DNA from: Listeria ilorinensis
GTDB taxonomy: Bacteria > Bacillota > Bacilli > Lactobacillales > Listeriaceae
Direction of reading: 5' to 3'
DNA length: 64,000 nt
NCBI RefSeq assembly: GCF_913566895.1
Contig: NZ_CAJYCN010000009.1
Coordinates: 1-64,000, forward strand
Positions within the stretch are counted from its first letter, which is position 1. Each line of letters starts with the position of its first letter. Below the pieces are notes generated by a model that saw nothing but the letters and a program-made list of their open reading frames with translations, searched no databases and was not told where the DNA came from. Below, in pieces: positions 10,506 to 19,341 of the stretch. The position numbers and the translations under genes are program-made.

Positions 10506-12228
10506 TAAACGATTATTCCAGCTTGTTGAAAAGCAGGCGATCATTCGGATCGTCATGACCCGACTCCTCATTCTCTGCTTATCACTTGCAACATGGTATC
10601 TGCTTTCAAGCAAACTGGCTGAATATATCAGTACTGAAAAATTGACCCATTGGAGCTATTTTTTGCTAGCCTGTTTTAGCCTGTGGTTGCTCAAATCCCT
10701 CTTGATCAAATATACTGAGAAATTAACTGTCTCTTCATCTGCCAACCTGAGGCTGACGCTTCGAGATGAAGTCATGAGAAAAGCATTTCGGCTAGAAAAA
10801 AATGAAACAGAGCCAATGCGCTCTTCCACATTGGCTCAGCTTGCGGTCGACGGGATCGAGCAATTGGAGATCTATTATGCCCGCTTTTTGCCGCAATTGT
10901 TTTATTGTATGTTGGCCTCGATGCTGATCTTTGCTGTGCTGGTCTTTTTTGCCTGGCAACCAGCTGTCGCGCTGCTCATTGCCATGCCACTGATTCCGCT
11001 CGTCATCATGTCCGTCATGAAGATCGCGAAGAAAATTCTTGGAAAATACTGGTCCCAATATACCGATCTGGGCGCTCGTTTTTATGAATCTCTTAGCGGC
11101 TTTTCTGTTCTCAAAGCCTATAACAAAGATGGAGCTGCTAGTATCAAAATGGCTGAAGATGCCCGTGCTTTCCGTAAAATCACGATGCGGCTATTATCGA
11201 TGCAACTGAACTCGATCACCATTATGGATATCATTTCTTACAGCGGTGCAGGCTTAGGGATCGGACTGGCACTTTATAGCTATCAAGATGGTTCACTCAG
11301 TTTGACCGGTATGCTGATGTTCATTCTTTTAAGCGCAGAATTTTTTATCCCGATGCGGACATTAGGCTCTCTGTTCCACGTTGCCATGAACGGCATCAGC
11401 GCCTGTAGCAAACTGTTCGACTACTTGGAACGCCCTGAACGCCCCTTTGGCAAAGCGGTAATAGCTGAATCAGTCGGACTGGCGACGATCACTGCTCAGC
11501 AGGTGCAATTCACTTATCATCCTAGTGCTCCACCTGTCCTGCAACAACTTTCGCTTCAGTTGACGCGCGGCCGCTTAACCGCTTTCGCTGGGAAGTCCGG
11601 CTCTGGAAAAAGCACCTTCGCTCGGCTACTCGCTGGAAAACATTTACCAACAAGTGGTTCAATTGATTGGAACGGGCAGCCCTTAGCCGAAATTTCCGAG
11701 CGACTACTTCGTGATAAAGCACTGATCGTGGATAATCATGCTTATCTTTATCCACAGTCGATACGAGAAAATCTTCTGGTAGCAGACGAGACAGCTGCCG
11801 ATGAAAAACTGTGGGCTAGCCTTAAAACCGTTGGGCTTGACGAATTGATTCGGGAAATGCCGGACAACCTCAGCACAGTGCTTCTTGAAGATGGTGCCAA
11901 CTTGTCCGGTGGTGAACGGCAGCGACTCTTACTTGCTCGCGCCCTATTGAAAGATGCAGATTTTTATATTTTTGATGAGATCACATCTGGCGTTGATCTT
12001 GAAAGTGAACAGGCGATCTGGGAAGTTATCCAAGAACTTGCACAAGAAAAAATCGTCCTGTTCATCTCACACCGACTCTATAATATTTTAGAAGCCGATC
12101 AACTGGTGATTTTTGAAAATGGTCGTATTGTAGAACAAGGAAATCCTACTGACTTACTCCATTCAGATGGCTATGTCACACAATTTTTCGCACAAGAACA
12201 AAAAATTCTGAAAGGAGGCGCATACTGA
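10498..12228 (+). CDS. ABC exporter half-transporter, CydD/IrtA-like
   Basis: The 576-residue protein has an N-terminal six-helix exporter-type membrane domain (to about 310) and a C-terminal ATPase domain with Walker A GKSGSGKST, signature LSGGERQR, Walker B YIFDEITSG and a switch histidine in SHRL. It is followed without gap by a second half-transporter (the ATG of the next gene shares the A of this stop region), so the two probably form a heterodimer. Fur-like control suggests heme, siderophore or metal traffic; CydDC-type thiol export is an alternative. Substrate cannot be read from sequence. Confidence 0.88.
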   Translation: MIDKRLFQLVEKQAIIRIVMTRLLILCLSLATWYLLSSKLAEYISTEKLTHWSYFLLACFSLWLLKSLLIKYTEKLTVSSSANLRLTLRDEVMRKAFRLEKNETEPMRSSTLAQLAVDGIEQLEIYYARFLPQLFYCMLASMLIFAVLVFFAWQPAVALLIAMPLIPLVIMSVMKIAKKILGKYWSQYTDLGARFYESLSGFSVLKAYNKDGAASIKMAEDARAFRKITMRLLSMQLNSITIMDIISYSGAGLGIGLALYSYQDGSLSLTGMLMFILLSAEFFIPMRTLGSLFHVAMNGISACSKLFDYLERPERPFGKAVIAESVGLATITAQQVQFTYHPSAPPVLQQLSLQLTRGRLTAFAGKSGSGKSTFARLLAGKHLPTSGSIDWNGQPLAEISERLLRDKALIVDNHAYLYPQSIRENLLVADETAADEKLWASLKTVGLDELIREMPDNLSTVLLEDGANLSGGERQRLLLARALLKDADFYIFDEITSGVDLESEQAIWEVIQELAQEKIVLFISHRLYNILEADQLVIFENGRIVEQGNPTDLLHSDGYVTQFFAQEQKILKGGAY

Positions 12229-13877
12229 TGAAAAAAGGTCCAATGTTAAAATGGCTAATTCGCTTTTTAAAGCCCTTTTGGTTTAAAATGACACTGGCCA
12301 TCTTGCTTGGTATCATCAGCAACTTGTCCGTTGTACTCATTCCTCTCATTGGCATTCAGCAGTTGCTGCTTATTTTACAAGGCAATCATGACACCCTCTC
12401 TCAAGCATTTTGGCAGCTCCTTTCTTGCGGTATCATCCGCGGACTGGCACGTTACGGAGAGCAGTATCTTAACCACGATATCGCTTTTCGACTCTTGGCC
12501 AGTGTCCGCAATCAGATTTTCGATACGCTGCGCAAACTGGGGCCAGCCAAACTATCGGGCAAAAAAAGCGGCGAACTAGTTACAGCCATTACAAGTGACG
12601 TCGAGGCACTGGAAGTCTTTTTTGCTCATACTGTTTCTCCCATTTTCATTGCATTTGGAACAACCACCGCGACAGTTCTTTATCTAGCAACATTCGATTG
12701 GCGGCTCGCGCTGATTTTGCTGGCTGGTCAAATCAGCGTCGGTGTCGTTGTCCCCATCTTGAGCTACCGCAACTATGAAAAAGTTGGAGCCGTCTATGCA
12801 GAACACTTTGCTGCCCTCAATCAGCAAATATTGGAAAACATTACCAGTCTGCAAGATATTTCACAGTTTGATTTAACCGAAAAGCGGCTTCAACAAATGT
12901 GGCAGCTTGGTCAAACCCTGAACAGCCAATATCAGAAAAAAATGAACCAGAATAGTTTTCTGCAAATTACCAGTGAAGCTATACTGCTCCTGACTGCTGT
13001 ATTAATGATTGGGATCGGAGCCTCTACAGGAAGCAGTGCCGAAACCCTTGCCACATCAACCATTTTGGCACTTAGTTCGTTCGGCTCGGTATTCGCCTTA
13101 AACGGTCTCGGTAATGCACTGCTCACTACTTTCGCAAGTGCCAATCGACTATTTACACTCGTTACTGAAAAACCTCCTGTCATTTTCCGAGGAGAAAAAA
13201 CAGCTTTGTCTGCACCCGAAACAGCCACTGTAACCGATCTGCTTTTTCATTATCCAACCAGTATGACACCAACCCTTTACCATCTTTCATTAGATTTAAA
13301 ACGGAATCAGATCATCGGGATTGGCGGGAAAAGCGGTAGCGGGAAAAGCAGCTTGTTCAAGCTGTTGATGCGCTATTATGAGCCCGATCAAGGGAACATT
13401 GCGATCGCACAAGATGATCTTTCCATATTTTCCGAACAGGCTTTGCATGAGATGGAAGGCATGATGGCACAGACTACTTTTATTTTTGAAGGAACGATTG
13501 CTTGGAATATCGCGCTTTCAGACAAAAATGTCGACCTGACAACCATCCAGCAGGTCGCTGAAAAAGCGTCCATTCACGACTGGATCCTTTCCCTGCCAGA
13601 AGGTTACCAAACGAAAATCGGCACAAAAAACCGGCTCGTTTCAGATGGTGAACGACAACGTCTTGGACTGGCTCGGCTCTTTTTTCATAACAGCCCGATT
13701 TTCCTATTAGATGAGCCAACCAGTAATCTGGACTATTTGAATGAGCAGGCCATTTTACAAACAATCAAAAAAGAAAGCACAAATAAGCTGACACTCCTCA
13801 TCAGCCATCGTGCTTCCACCTTAGAGATTGCCGACAGAAAATATCGTATGACAAACGGCCATCTCAGTGAATATTAA
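12228..13877 (+). CDS. ABC exporter half-transporter, CydC/IrtB-like
   Basis: This 549-residue protein is the partner of the preceding gene and overlaps it by one base. It has a six-helix membrane domain and an ATPase domain with Walker A GGKSGSGKSS, Walker B IFLLDEPTSNLD and switch HRAS. The signature motif is VSDGERQR rather than LSGGE, so one of the two composite ATP sites of the heterodimer is probably degenerate, as in many heterodimeric exporters. The operon ends here with a strong terminator. Confidence 0.87.
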   Translation: MKKGPMLKWLIRFLKPFWFKMTLAILLGIISNLSVVLIPLIGIQQLLLILQGNHDTLSQAFWQLLSCGIIRGLARYGEQYLNHDIAFRLLASVRNQIFDTLRKLGPAKLSGKKSGELVTAITSDVEALEVFFAHTVSPIFIAFGTTTATVLYLATFDWRLALILLAGQISVGVVVPILSYRNYEKVGAVYAEHFAALNQQILENITSLQDISQFDLTEKRLQQMWQLGQTLNSQYQKKMNQNSFLQITSEAILLLTAVLMIGIGASTGSSAETLATSTILALSSFGSVFALNGLGNALLTTFASANRLFTLVTEKPPVIFRGEKTALSAPETATVTDLLFHYPTSMTPTLYHLSLDLKRNQIIGIGGKSGSGKSSLFKLLMRYYEPDQGNIAIAQDDLSIFSEQALHEMEGMMAQTTFIFEGTIAWNIALSDKNVDLTTIQQVAEKASIHDWILSLPEGYQTKIGTKNRLVSDGERQRLGLARLFFHNSPIFLLDEPTSNLDYLNEQAILQTIKKESTNKLTLLISHRASTLEIADRKYRMTNGHLSEY

Positions 13878-13915
13878 AAAAAAGCCGCTCCAAAAATTCA
13901 TGGGGAGCGGCTTCA
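13876..13915. terminator. Bidirectional terminator between the ABC and cupin operons
   Basis: AAGCCGCTCC and GGGAGCGGCTT form a 10-bp stem. Seven A precede it, giving a T-run on the minus strand, and the two convergent genes end on either side. Confidence 0.85.
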
Positions 13916-13922
13916 CTTATTT

Positions 13923-14321
13923 TTACAGCATTCGATACTCTTCTTCTGTCACTTCTTCCAGCCATGTCGTAGCGCCAGGCGAAATAGCCAGATGTACAAA
14001 CCAGGCATCTTTTGTCGCCCCGTGCCAGTGTTTGACGCCCGCCGGGATCGTCACAACATCCCCCTTTTGCAAGTGACGAGCTGGTTCTTTCCATTCTTGA
14101 TACCAGCCTTCACCACCTGTTACAAGTAAAATTTGTCCCACATCATGCACATGCCAATTATTGCGCGCACCCGGTGCAAACGTTACGTTTCCGATCACCA
14201 CGTCCAGCGGCTCTTTCCCAGCATAAAGCCTCTTCAAATAGGCATCTCCAAGAAAATTTTCTGCTACTTTATCACCCAGCGGAAAAATCGGGCCAGCTTG
14301 TAATTCTTCATAATTACTCAT
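13923..14321 (-). CDS. Cupin-domain protein
   Basis: The 132-residue protein is a single conserved cupin barrel: PGARNNWHVHDVGQILLVTGGEGWYQ (metal-binding histidines and glutamine/glutamate of motif 1) and GDVVTIPAGVKHWHGATKD (motif 2 histidine). Small cupins next to carboxymuconolactone-decarboxylase-like proteins are a common pair of unknown physiological role, sometimes linked to aldehyde or quinone stress. Its start overlaps the upstream gene by 4 bases (ATGA), so the two are translationally coupled. Confidence 0.88.
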   Translation of the reverse strand: MSNYEELQAGPIFPLGDKVAENFLGDAYLKRLYAGKEPLDVVIGNVTFAPGARNNWHVHDVGQILLVTGGEGWYQEWKEPARHLQKGDVVTIPAGVKHWHGATKDAWFVHLAISPGATTWLEEVTEEEYRML

Positions 14322-14650
14322 TTTTCTTCATCTCCTTCAAAAACTTGTTGCGCAATCGAAAACGCACTCCACGCTTTCGGCCATCCAATATAAAAGGCAA
14401 GCTGCGTAATCACTTCTGCCATTTCCGTCTGTGTCAATCCATTCGCTTTTGCTTTGTTCATGTGAAACGGCAGTTGTTCGAATGCCCCACTTGAAATCAG
14501 TGCCGTAACCGTAATCAAACTTCTGTCGCGTGCTGAAAAAGCTTCCTCTCGACTCCATATCTCACCAAATAAAACATCATCATTCAGTTCTGCAAATTTA
14601 GGCGCAAATTTTCCTAACTGATCGCGTCCGGCTGTTACTCTTTTCACCAT
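14318..14650 (-). CDS. Carboxymuconolactone decarboxylase family protein (YurZ/AhpD-like)
   Basis: The 110-residue helical protein carries the CMD domain pattern: FGEIWSREEAFSARDRSLITVTALISSG, then LTQTEMAEVITQLAFYIGWPKAWSAF. The CXXC of AhpD peroxidases is absent, so a disulfide-reductase role is unlikely. It is first in a two-gene unit with the cupin gene. Confidence 0.87.
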   Translation of the reverse strand: MVKRVTAGRDQLGKFAPKFAELNDDVLFGEIWSREEAFSARDRSLITVTALISSGAFEQLPFHMNKAKANGLTQTEMAEVITQLAFYIGWPKAWSAFSIAQQVFEGDEEK

Positions 14651-14744
14651 TCTTTATCCCGCCTTTCTATTTCTTCTTCACTATACAACTTTAAGTGCAC
14701 TCCAAGTCAATTATTTTACATCACTTATTGATCGTGCTAAAAAT

Positions 14745-14786
14745 AATAGTGGCCTTGAAACATAATAAGTTCCAAGGCCACTATCA
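14745..14786 (-). terminator. Terminator of the PAS/MCP-signal protein gene
   Basis: ATAGTGGCCTTG and CAAGGCCACTAT form a perfect 12-bp stem with an AT-rich tail on both sides. Confidence 0.85.
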
Positions 14787-14788
14787 TT

Positions 14789-15676
14789 TCAAACATTTTT
14801 CTCAAAAGACTTCGCACGATTAGTTAAACTCGTTGCTGTTTCCTCCAGCAAAACCAGATTTTCCAAATTCATATTCAGCTGTTGCTGTCCCGTCTCGATA
14901 TTTCTCTCAACCTTCGTCATATCCCCAGCCATCGTAGCAATGTTTTCTGTAATTTCTTTTACACTCGTTTCTACTTTTTTGATCGCCTTTTCCACTTGAT
15001 TAGAAAGCTTACGAACTTCTTCGGCGACAACTGCAAAGCCTTTCCCTGCGTCCCCAGCTCGAGCAGCTTCGATCGCAGCATTTAAAGCTAATAGATTGGT
15101 TTGACTGGAGATCTTATTGATGATTGTCACAACATCCTGAATATCCGCCGAGTCATTACGCAAAACATCCAACTGCCCCTTACTCATATGATAGCTATTC
15201 GTAATACTTGAAAACTCTTGTTCCAGCGCATTCGCAATTGTTTTATTTGTCGCAGCCTGTTCTAAAAGTGTCGCTGCAACAGCTGAAAAATCCTGACTGT
15301 AGACTTGCATATGTTGGGTTCTTTTTGTAATATCAAAGGCAATTTTTCCAATTGCAACGACCTGATTCTCTTCTTTAATCGGCAAATAGGTCGCCTGCAA
15401 CCAAACTTCCGAACCATCTTTTGCTTTGCGTCTCATTTTATCCCGAACAAATTCACCGTTGAGCAATGCCAGCCAAAACCTCTCATAATCCTTACTGGAA
15501 GTAAATTCTGGAAAGCAAAGATCAGCATGTGTTTGCCCGATCAGCTCTTCTTTTTGATACTTCATAATATCAGCAAACAGCTCATTGACATAGGTAACTT
15601 TTTTATTTAAATCAAATTGAATAACAGGGATATTCACTTGAATCGCATGAAAAAACGCTAGCGAATACTCTTTCAT
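14789..15676 (-). CDS. Soluble PAS-domain methyl-accepting chemotaxis-like protein
   Basis: The 295-residue protein has no membrane segment. A PAS domain occupies about 10-125 ([27 protein letters not shown], then a PAC-type [26 protein letters not shown]). A short chemoreceptor signalling domain follows ([37 protein letters not shown]), including the hairpin tip. This resembles cytosolic Aer-like energy or redox sensors. The coiled coil is short, only about 150 residues, so the signalling region is compact. No chemotaxis genes are nearby. Confidence 0.87.
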   Translation of the reverse strand: MKEYSLAFFHAIQVNIPVIQFDLNKKVTYVNELFADIMKYQKEELIGQTHADLCFPEFTSSKDYERFWLALLNGEFVRDKMRRKAKDGSEVWLQATYLPIKEENQVVAIGKIAFDITKRTQHMQVYSQDFSAVAATLLEQAATNKTIANALEQEFSSITNSYHMSKGQLDVLRNDSADIQDVVTIINKISSQTNLLALNAAIEAARAGDAGKGFAVVAEEVRKLSNQVEKAIKKVETSVKEITENIATMAGDMTKVERNIETGQQQLNMNLENLVLLEETATSLTNRAKSFEKNV

Positions 15677-15860
15677 CTCCAGCCCTCCTTTATTTTTTAA
15701 TTATATCACGTTTTATTAAAAAATATATATGTTTTTTCGAAAAGAGGCTCTACTTAGTCATTATCTAAATTGACCTTTTGAGCCCTGTCTTTTTCCAATA
15801 CAACTCTCGAATCAACAAAACCATGATTACCAGCTAATCTAATTTGCAAATAACATTCTT

Positions 15861-16670
15861 TTAATTAAAAGCAGCCTTTTTCTTATCAAAGAATTGCTGA
15901 TAAATCTTCATATTGGGCAGATCTTGCCATTCCTTTACTTTAACTCCCGGTAGGTCTAATTGGTAAATCGTCCCTACCAGATTACCCAATAAAAACGGAG
16001 AATGTGTCGCAATCACAAACTGCGAACCGTGAAAACGCACTTCCTCATTAAGAAACTCTGCTAAACGGAGCTGATTCAATGGTGACAAAGACACTTCTGG
16101 TTCATCCAATAAGTAAAAACCATCCGGCAAGAGTTTATCTTCCAGAATCGTCATAGCTGTCTCACCATTGGAATACTTTTCCTGCCCAAATTGTATTTTT
16201 CCGACTTGTTTTTCTATTCCAAAAGAGTTGCTTAATGTTTCTATTACAGCTGAGTTTTTACTTGTTGTAGCTTGCTCAAAAAGAACACTTTTCTGTAAAA
16301 TTTCTTTTTGTTGTATTTTCTTTACTTCGTATAATATATCTTCACTCTTGATAAACCGACGATTTTCAGGTAGATTATTCGCATTCAAATGAGATTCATC
16401 ATGCTCAAAACCTATTCTACATTCAGCTAAATAATCAGCAAAGTAGTCATATTGACTCACTGTTTGACTATATTCTGCCCCTGGAATTGCCAATGTTGAA
16501 GCTAATAAATTGAGGATGGTAGATTTTCCAGCCCCGTTTTCACCATAAAGAATCGTAATATCATCAAAAATCAATACTTCGCCGGTCTTAGAACGTAATT
16601 GATTATAGGGATAAATATTCGGATTTTGCATTAATTTTTCAGAAAACATAAAACTTCTTACGTAACGCAT
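15861..16670 (-). CDS. Stand-alone AAA/ABC-type ATPase (AAA_21-like)
   Basis: The 269-residue protein has Walker A GENGAGKST at about 45-53, a signature-like region (FGQEKYSNGETAM) and Walker B with a following acidic residue (YLLDEPEVSLSP, near 186), then the H-loop ATHSPFLL. This is the overlooked-AAA/SMC-like class used in several defence and repair contexts, but a single gene does not identify a system. It stands in the block of non-core genes behind rlmH, with an unknown small gene and mrr upstream. Confidence 0.82.
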   Translation of the reverse strand: MRYVRSFMFSEKLMQNPNIYPYNQLRSKTGEVLIFDDITILYGENGAGKSTILNLLASTLAIPGAEYSQTVSQYDYFADYLAECRIGFEHDESHLNANNLPENRRFIKSEDILYEVKKIQQKEILQKSVLFEQATTSKNSAVIETLSNSFGIEKQVGKIQFGQEKYSNGETAMTILEDKLLPDGFYLLDEPEVSLSPLNQLRLAEFLNEEVRFHGSQFVIATHSPFLLGNLVGTIYQLDLPGVKVKEWQDLPNMKIYQQFFDKKKAAFN

Positions 16671-16700
16671 AGCAAACCTCTTTACTAATTTAGTATAAGC

Positions 16701-16994
16701 CTATTCTTCCATTTCTCTGTAAACAGATATAGTCGATTCAGTTTGGAGTCCCTCATCTATTTGCTGCCAAATAATCGTGATTTTCCGATCAAGTGAGACC
16801 GCTATTTTTTCAACTGAAAAAGGAATTGTCTCTACTTCCGCTCCTGTTTCGTTTGCCTGTAGCAAAATTGGTGCCGGATCACCAAATTCTTTTGATAAAG
16901 GCAAAACTACTGCCCCACCATTTCCGTCCTGATACACACGAACTTTCTGATCAGAGTAAAGTCTCCAGTCATTCTTTAGTTGGTATTCATTCAT
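16701..16994 (-). CDS. Hypothetical small protein (97 aa)
   Basis: I do not recognise this family. The protein is acidic, mostly beta-strand in pattern (YSDQKVRVYQDGNGGAVVLPL, IAVSLDRKITIIWQQ), with no signal peptide or membrane segment. It lies 30 bases upstream of the AAA ATPase gene on the same strand and has a plausible AAAGGAGA Shine-Dalgarno, so the two may be co-transcribed and functionally linked. Confidence 0.65.
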   Translation of the reverse strand: MNEYQLKNDWRLYSDQKVRVYQDGNGGAVVLPLSKEFGDPAPILLQANETGAEVETIPFSVEKIAVSLDRKITIIWQQIDEGLQTESTISVYREMEE

Positions 16995-17075
16995 TTTATC
17001 GTCTCCTTTAAAAAAGTTGTTCTTTTATACGAGTAGAGAAATTGTGTTTGGGAACTGTATGTTCTATTTCCTTAA

Positions 17076-18035
17076 TCAAATATCATTATCAAAATAATCA
17101 TTATCTATACGAAACAGTTTATATATTTTGGCTACTTCTACGCCCACTTCATACTGCAACATCAAATCTGTCAGTTTAATTCCATCAATTAAAACAATAC
17201 CTTGATTTTTTGCAAATTCTACTGCCCCTTTAGAAAAACTAGACGTTGTAATAAATACTCCTCGATCCGCGTTAACGCTAGCTAATGCACCATAAAAAGC
17301 CTGAATATTAGGCCGTCCTACTTTATTTCCTTCCTGATAGCGTTTAGCTTGAATATAAACTGTACTTGTTCCTAATGGATCCTGATTAATAATTCCATCA
17401 ATCCCACCATCGTTTGTTCGAGTGGTTACTTTCGCCTCACCATTTTTACCGCTGTACCCCATAGCAATCAGCAATTTAACTACCAAATTTTCAAAAAAGG
17501 TGGGTTCTACTTGGCGAACTTTTTCTAAAAGTTCGATAGCCACCTCATTTTTTCGATTATTAATCCTATTCTCAACTTCAAGCATAACGTCTTCTTGCAT
17601 ATCTTCTAGCAGCAGTCCTGTACTTCCTGTCCGTTCATTTCTAATAGCCAGTTCTTCCATATATTTTTTAAATGCAGGTTGTTCTTCTAAAATCTTTTTT
17701 GTTAATCCATCACCATATTGATTTAGCAATGACTTTCCTATTTCTGTAATTTTATAGATTCCTCGTTTAGGGCGTTCAATTGCATTGGCTTTATACAAAT
17801 TGCTAAGCGCAAAACTAAATCTATTTAACAACACGCCTTCGCTTTCTGGATAATTTGGATATTTAATTTCTAAGATTCGATCTGGAATTTGAAGAAATAT
17901 AATCACTTTTTCTCTAATTACTCGATTTTTCATTTCTTTACCATCTTTTAGAATCTCAAGTATATATGGAATTAAAGATTCATTGGTAGGAATGCCATTA
18001 GCAGATTGCTTTAGTTTTTGCCAGTTTCTGTTCAT
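17076..18035 (-). CDS. mrr: Mrr-type restriction endonuclease
   Basis: The 319-residue protein has an N-terminal winged-helix Mrr_N-like domain (about 1-110: NRFSFALSNLYKANAIERPKRGIYKITEIGKSLL). Its C-terminal PD-(D/E)XK domain carries FENLVVKLLIAMGYSG, DGGIDG near 208 and QAKRY near 227, the catalytic D...QxK set. Mrr enzymes cut modified DNA (type IV restriction). The start at 18035 (MNRNWQKLKQ) is chosen for an AAAGG nine bases upstream; a start six codons earlier is possible. No methyltransferase is nearby. The gene follows rlmH by about 60 bases on the same strand. Confidence 0.88.
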   Translation of the reverse strand: MNRNWQKLKQSANGIPTNESLIPYILEILKDGKEMKNRVIREKVIIFLQIPDRILEIKYPNYPESEGVLLNRFSFALSNLYKANAIERPKRGIYKITEIGKSLLNQYGDGLTKKILEEQPAFKKYMEELAIRNERTGSTGLLLEDMQEDVMLEVENRINNRKNEVAIELLEKVRQVEPTFFENLVVKLLIAMGYSGKNGEAKVTTRTNDGGIDGIINQDPLGTSTVYIQAKRYQEGNKVGRPNIQAFYGALASVNADRGVFITTSSFSKGAVEFAKNQGIVLIDGIKLTDLMLQYEVGVEVAKIYKLFRIDNDYFDNDI

Positions 18036-18096
18036 CTTATCTAACCTTTCCATTCTGTCTTTGCTTTGTTTAAGGCTTCCACCTCAAATGAACTAC

Positions 18097-18576
18097 TCAT
18101 TTATGATACGGCTCCCCCCGCATAATCCTAAATGCTCGATAAACTTGCTCCACTAACACTAGTCGCATCAATTGATGGGGCAGTGTCATTTTTCCAAATG
18201 AAATCTCTTCATCGGCTCGCTTCAAAACCGCATCACTAAGACCGAGCGAGCCGCCAATCACAAATGCCACCTTGCTTTTTCCATATGTCATCAGTTTATC
18301 TAAGTCTGCCGCGAAAGCCTCGCTCGACTGTTGCTTACCATCGATTGCCAGTGCCATCACATATGTATCAGCAGCAATTTTGTTCAAAATCCGCTCGCCT
18401 TCTTTTTGTTTCACTTGCAGCATTTCCGCTTCACTCAACACTTCAGGTGCTTTTTCATCTGCCACTTCTACTACGGTAACTTTTGCATATGCACCTAGCC
18501 GCTTCAAATATTCATTGATCCCCTGCACTAAATATTTCTCTTTTAATTTCCCTACTGCAATAATTTGAATGTTCAT
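18097..18576 (-). CDS. rlmH: 23S rRNA (pseudouridine1915-N3)-methyltransferase
   Basis: This 159-residue SPOUT methyltransferase has the complete family pattern: [16 protein letters not shown] at the N-terminus, [28 protein letters not shown] (SAM-binding knot) and the end [28 protein letters not shown]. It methylates m3-pseudouridine 1915 in helix 69 of 23S rRNA. The length is exactly that of Staphylococcus RlmH (OrfX). The 3' end of this gene is the integration site of SCC elements in staphylococci, which makes the non-core genes directly behind it noteworthy. Confidence 0.96.
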   Translation of the reverse strand: MNIQIIAVGKLKEKYLVQGINEYLKRLGAYAKVTVVEVADEKAPEVLSEAEMLQVKQKEGERILNKIAADTYVMALAIDGKQQSSEAFAADLDKLMTYGKSKVAFVIGGSLGLSDAVLKRADEEISFGKMTLPHQLMRLVLVEQVYRAFRIMRGEPYHK

Positions 18577-18721
18577 GCCCGAGCCTCCTCACTTTCCTTC
18601 TCTATCATACTATATTTTGGCAAATGCGTAAGATTTTCTTCTAAAAAAAGTGGATAGTCAGTCCATTTCCCACATCTATCCTACTTTTTTCCCTATTTGC
18701 CACATTAATCTATTTTTCTGG

Positions 18722-19275
18722 TTTTCCACAGCGTATGCTATGCTTACACACAGGTTATCCACAGACTTTATCCACATACCCACAATACTTCCCTACATTT
18801 TGTATCCGAATATACGTTCTCTACTATATCTATTTTTCACAAACTTCACTATCAACAGATTATCCACAGATTATCCACAGGTTATCCACGGGATGATTTT
18901 ACCTGTTTATTTCTATCAATAGTTCTTCTAATCCTTTGGCGCCCAACATGTTTCATTTTTACATTTTTATTCTCTATAGGCATTACTTTTATTAATTTGT
19001 GGATAAATATAGCCTTTTCTTTCATTTTTTCGCCATAATTAAATCCTTTTCCCTATTTTTTTAGATAAGAAGCGATTTCGACTCAAATTATACTTAAAAT
19101 CAATCAAAATTAACTGAATATTTACATCTCCACAACTTATCCATGGCTTACACACAGCTTATCCACAAGTTTTATCCACATATCCACAGATACATCTATA
19201 TTCTGTGGGCGAAAATCTGTTCTCCCACTAAATCATGGTCAAGGAAAAACCGTATTGTCCACATACTTATCCACA
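18722..19275. other. Cluster of DnaA boxes
   Basis: Eight perfect TTATCCACA 9-mers lie at 18755, 18768, 18860, 18871, 18998 (minus strand), 19159, 19172 and 19267. Variants are TTTTCCACA (18722), TTACACACA (18744 and 19148), TTATCCACG (18882), TTATCCATG (19137), ATATCCACA (19180) and TTGTCCACA (19255). The boxes at 18860, 18871 and 18882 repeat every 11 bases, one helical turn. Almost all point the same way. Two groups flank an AT-rich core at about 18895-19130. No dnaA or dnaN is in the window. The cluster fits a DnaA-titration or DnaA-regulatory locus, or an origin-like element. The whole rlmH-PfpI gap (18577-19341) holds no convincing gene. Confidence 0.88.
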
Positions 19276-19291
19276 AGAAATTTATTCCATC

Positions 19292-19328
19292 AAAAAAGTC
19301 GCTGTTCTCATTTACGCGAACAGCGACT
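19292..19328 (-). terminator. Terminator of the PfpI-like gene
   Basis: GTCGCTGTTC and GAACAGCGAC form a perfect 10-bp stem followed on the minus strand by TTTTTTG. Confidence 0.9.
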
Positions 19329-19341
19329 ATCTCATCTTCAT

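Noticed and set aside
10498..13877. Naming the ABC pair cydDC
   Set aside because: No cydAB genes adjoin it and the Fur-like box points to iron rather than cytochrome bd assembly.
15700..18110. An SCC-type element with attachment repeats
   Set aside because: No ccr recombinase and no second copy of the rlmH-end sequence could be seen; only the position is suggestive.
18650..18922. A 90-codon open frame inside the DnaA-box region
   Set aside because: It is made of translated DnaA boxes and AT-rich sequence, with no Shine-Dalgarno and no protein-like pattern.
18722..19275. Regular short repeats considered as a CRISPR array or iterons of an integrated plasmid
   Set aside because: The repeated unit is the 9-base DnaA box with irregular spacing; there are no longer repeats, no uniform spacers, and no cas or rep genes.
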